Below, piece after piece: positions 5,949-6,159 of a stretch of 6,159 nt of DNA. The DNA is from Actinomycetota bacterium (GTDB taxonomy: Bacteria; Actinomycetota; Humimicrobiia; Humimicrobiales; Humimicrobiaceae). The DNA lies in NCBI GenBank assembly GCA_016870675.1, contig VGAU01000115.1:1-6159 (forward strand), in the 5' to 3' direction. The position numbers were made by a program, and so were the translations under genes. Every line of letters begins with the position of its first letter. Positions within the stretch are counted from its first letter, which is position 1. The notes below the pieces were generated by a model, which saw nothing but the letters and a program-made list of their open reading frames with translations, was not told where the DNA came from and did no database searches.

Positions 5949-6159
5949 CTAAGAGGTATCATATGTAAATAAGGAATTACCTGATACTGCAGCATATATT
6001 GACTCATACATGGATAGTCCCTGCTTTGTAGAAGTTGAGATATAGCTGCGGATATTGTCAAAGACCTGGCTACCCTCATCAGAACGAAAACCCCCAGATA
6101 CTTTCTGTTGGAGTTTACACATTCTGATATCTCTTTCGGCGAGATTGTTATCAAAAGGA
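5949..6159 (-). CDS. tnpC: IS66-family transposase, C-terminal fragment (cut by window edge)
   Basis: The open frame entering from the right edge encodes 69 residues and ends at TAG (5951-5949). It begins PFDNNLAERDIRMCK, the signature of IS66 transposases that carries the last acidic residue of the DDE triad (Glu in NLAERD), and continues with QKVSGGFRSDEGSQVFDNIRS and a helical tail (STSTKQGLSMYESIYAAVSG) typical of the family's C-terminus. The protein is the large DDE transposase of the element; the rest, and any accessory tnpA/tnpB genes, would lie to the right. The visible part has no frameshift or internal stop, so the copy may be intact. Another reading frame on this strand (5921-6154) is a shadow of this gene. 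Confidence 0.9.
   Translation of the reverse strand, partial: PFDNNLAERDIRMCKLQQKVSGGFRSDEGSQVFDNIRSYISTSTKQGLSMYESIYAAVSGNSLFTYDTS

Noticed and set aside
5921..6154. 77-codon minus-strand ORF with ATG start
   Set aside because: It is a shadow frame. Another frame on the same strand encodes a clear IS66 transposase C-terminus that runs in from the edge.

Overview
The window looks like part of an AT-rich bacterial chromosome. The best pointer to the host is a class II cyclic di-GMP riboswitch, a class found mostly in Clostridia and relatives. Housekeeping genes of Gram-positive type (gatC-gatA, NAD-dependent ligA) and an IS66-type transposase tail fit a clostridial Firmicute, but genus cannot be read from this sequence.

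Left half (1-3902), all on the minus strand and read right to left: ligA (NAD+ DNA ligase), a CPBP-family intramembrane protease gene 35 nt behind it, then after a 103-nt gap gatC, and 20 nt later gatA, which runs off the left edge. GatC and GatA are two subunits of the GatCAB amidotransferase that makes Gln-tRNA(Gln) and/or Asn-tRNA(Asn) by transamidation; gatB is expected just outside the window. The ligA-gatC-gatA order is common in Firmicutes; the protease gene between them is an addition. An extended -10 promoter sits upstream of ligA.

Middle (3903-5517), plus strand: a very AT-rich divergent spacer leads into a c-di-GMP-II riboswitch aptamer (4317-4400), an expression-platform region with a perfect 10-bp long-range complement to the aptamer's 5' side, and one gene for a membrane-anchored or secreted protein with two DUF4214 repeats and a C-terminal CAP/SCP domain. 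A 14-bp GC-rich hairpin follows it. The second messenger c-di-GMP therefore probably controls a cell-surface protein here.

Right end (5518-6159): about 330 nt of AT-rich sequence with no convincing gene, then the tail of an IS66-family transposase gene on the minus strand, entering from the right edge. Its likely element terminus starts near 5852. The transposase frame has no start codon inside the window; it was read directly as an open frame running in from the edge.

The most interesting unit is the riboswitch with its mutually exclusive secondary structures and its DUF4214-CAP target.
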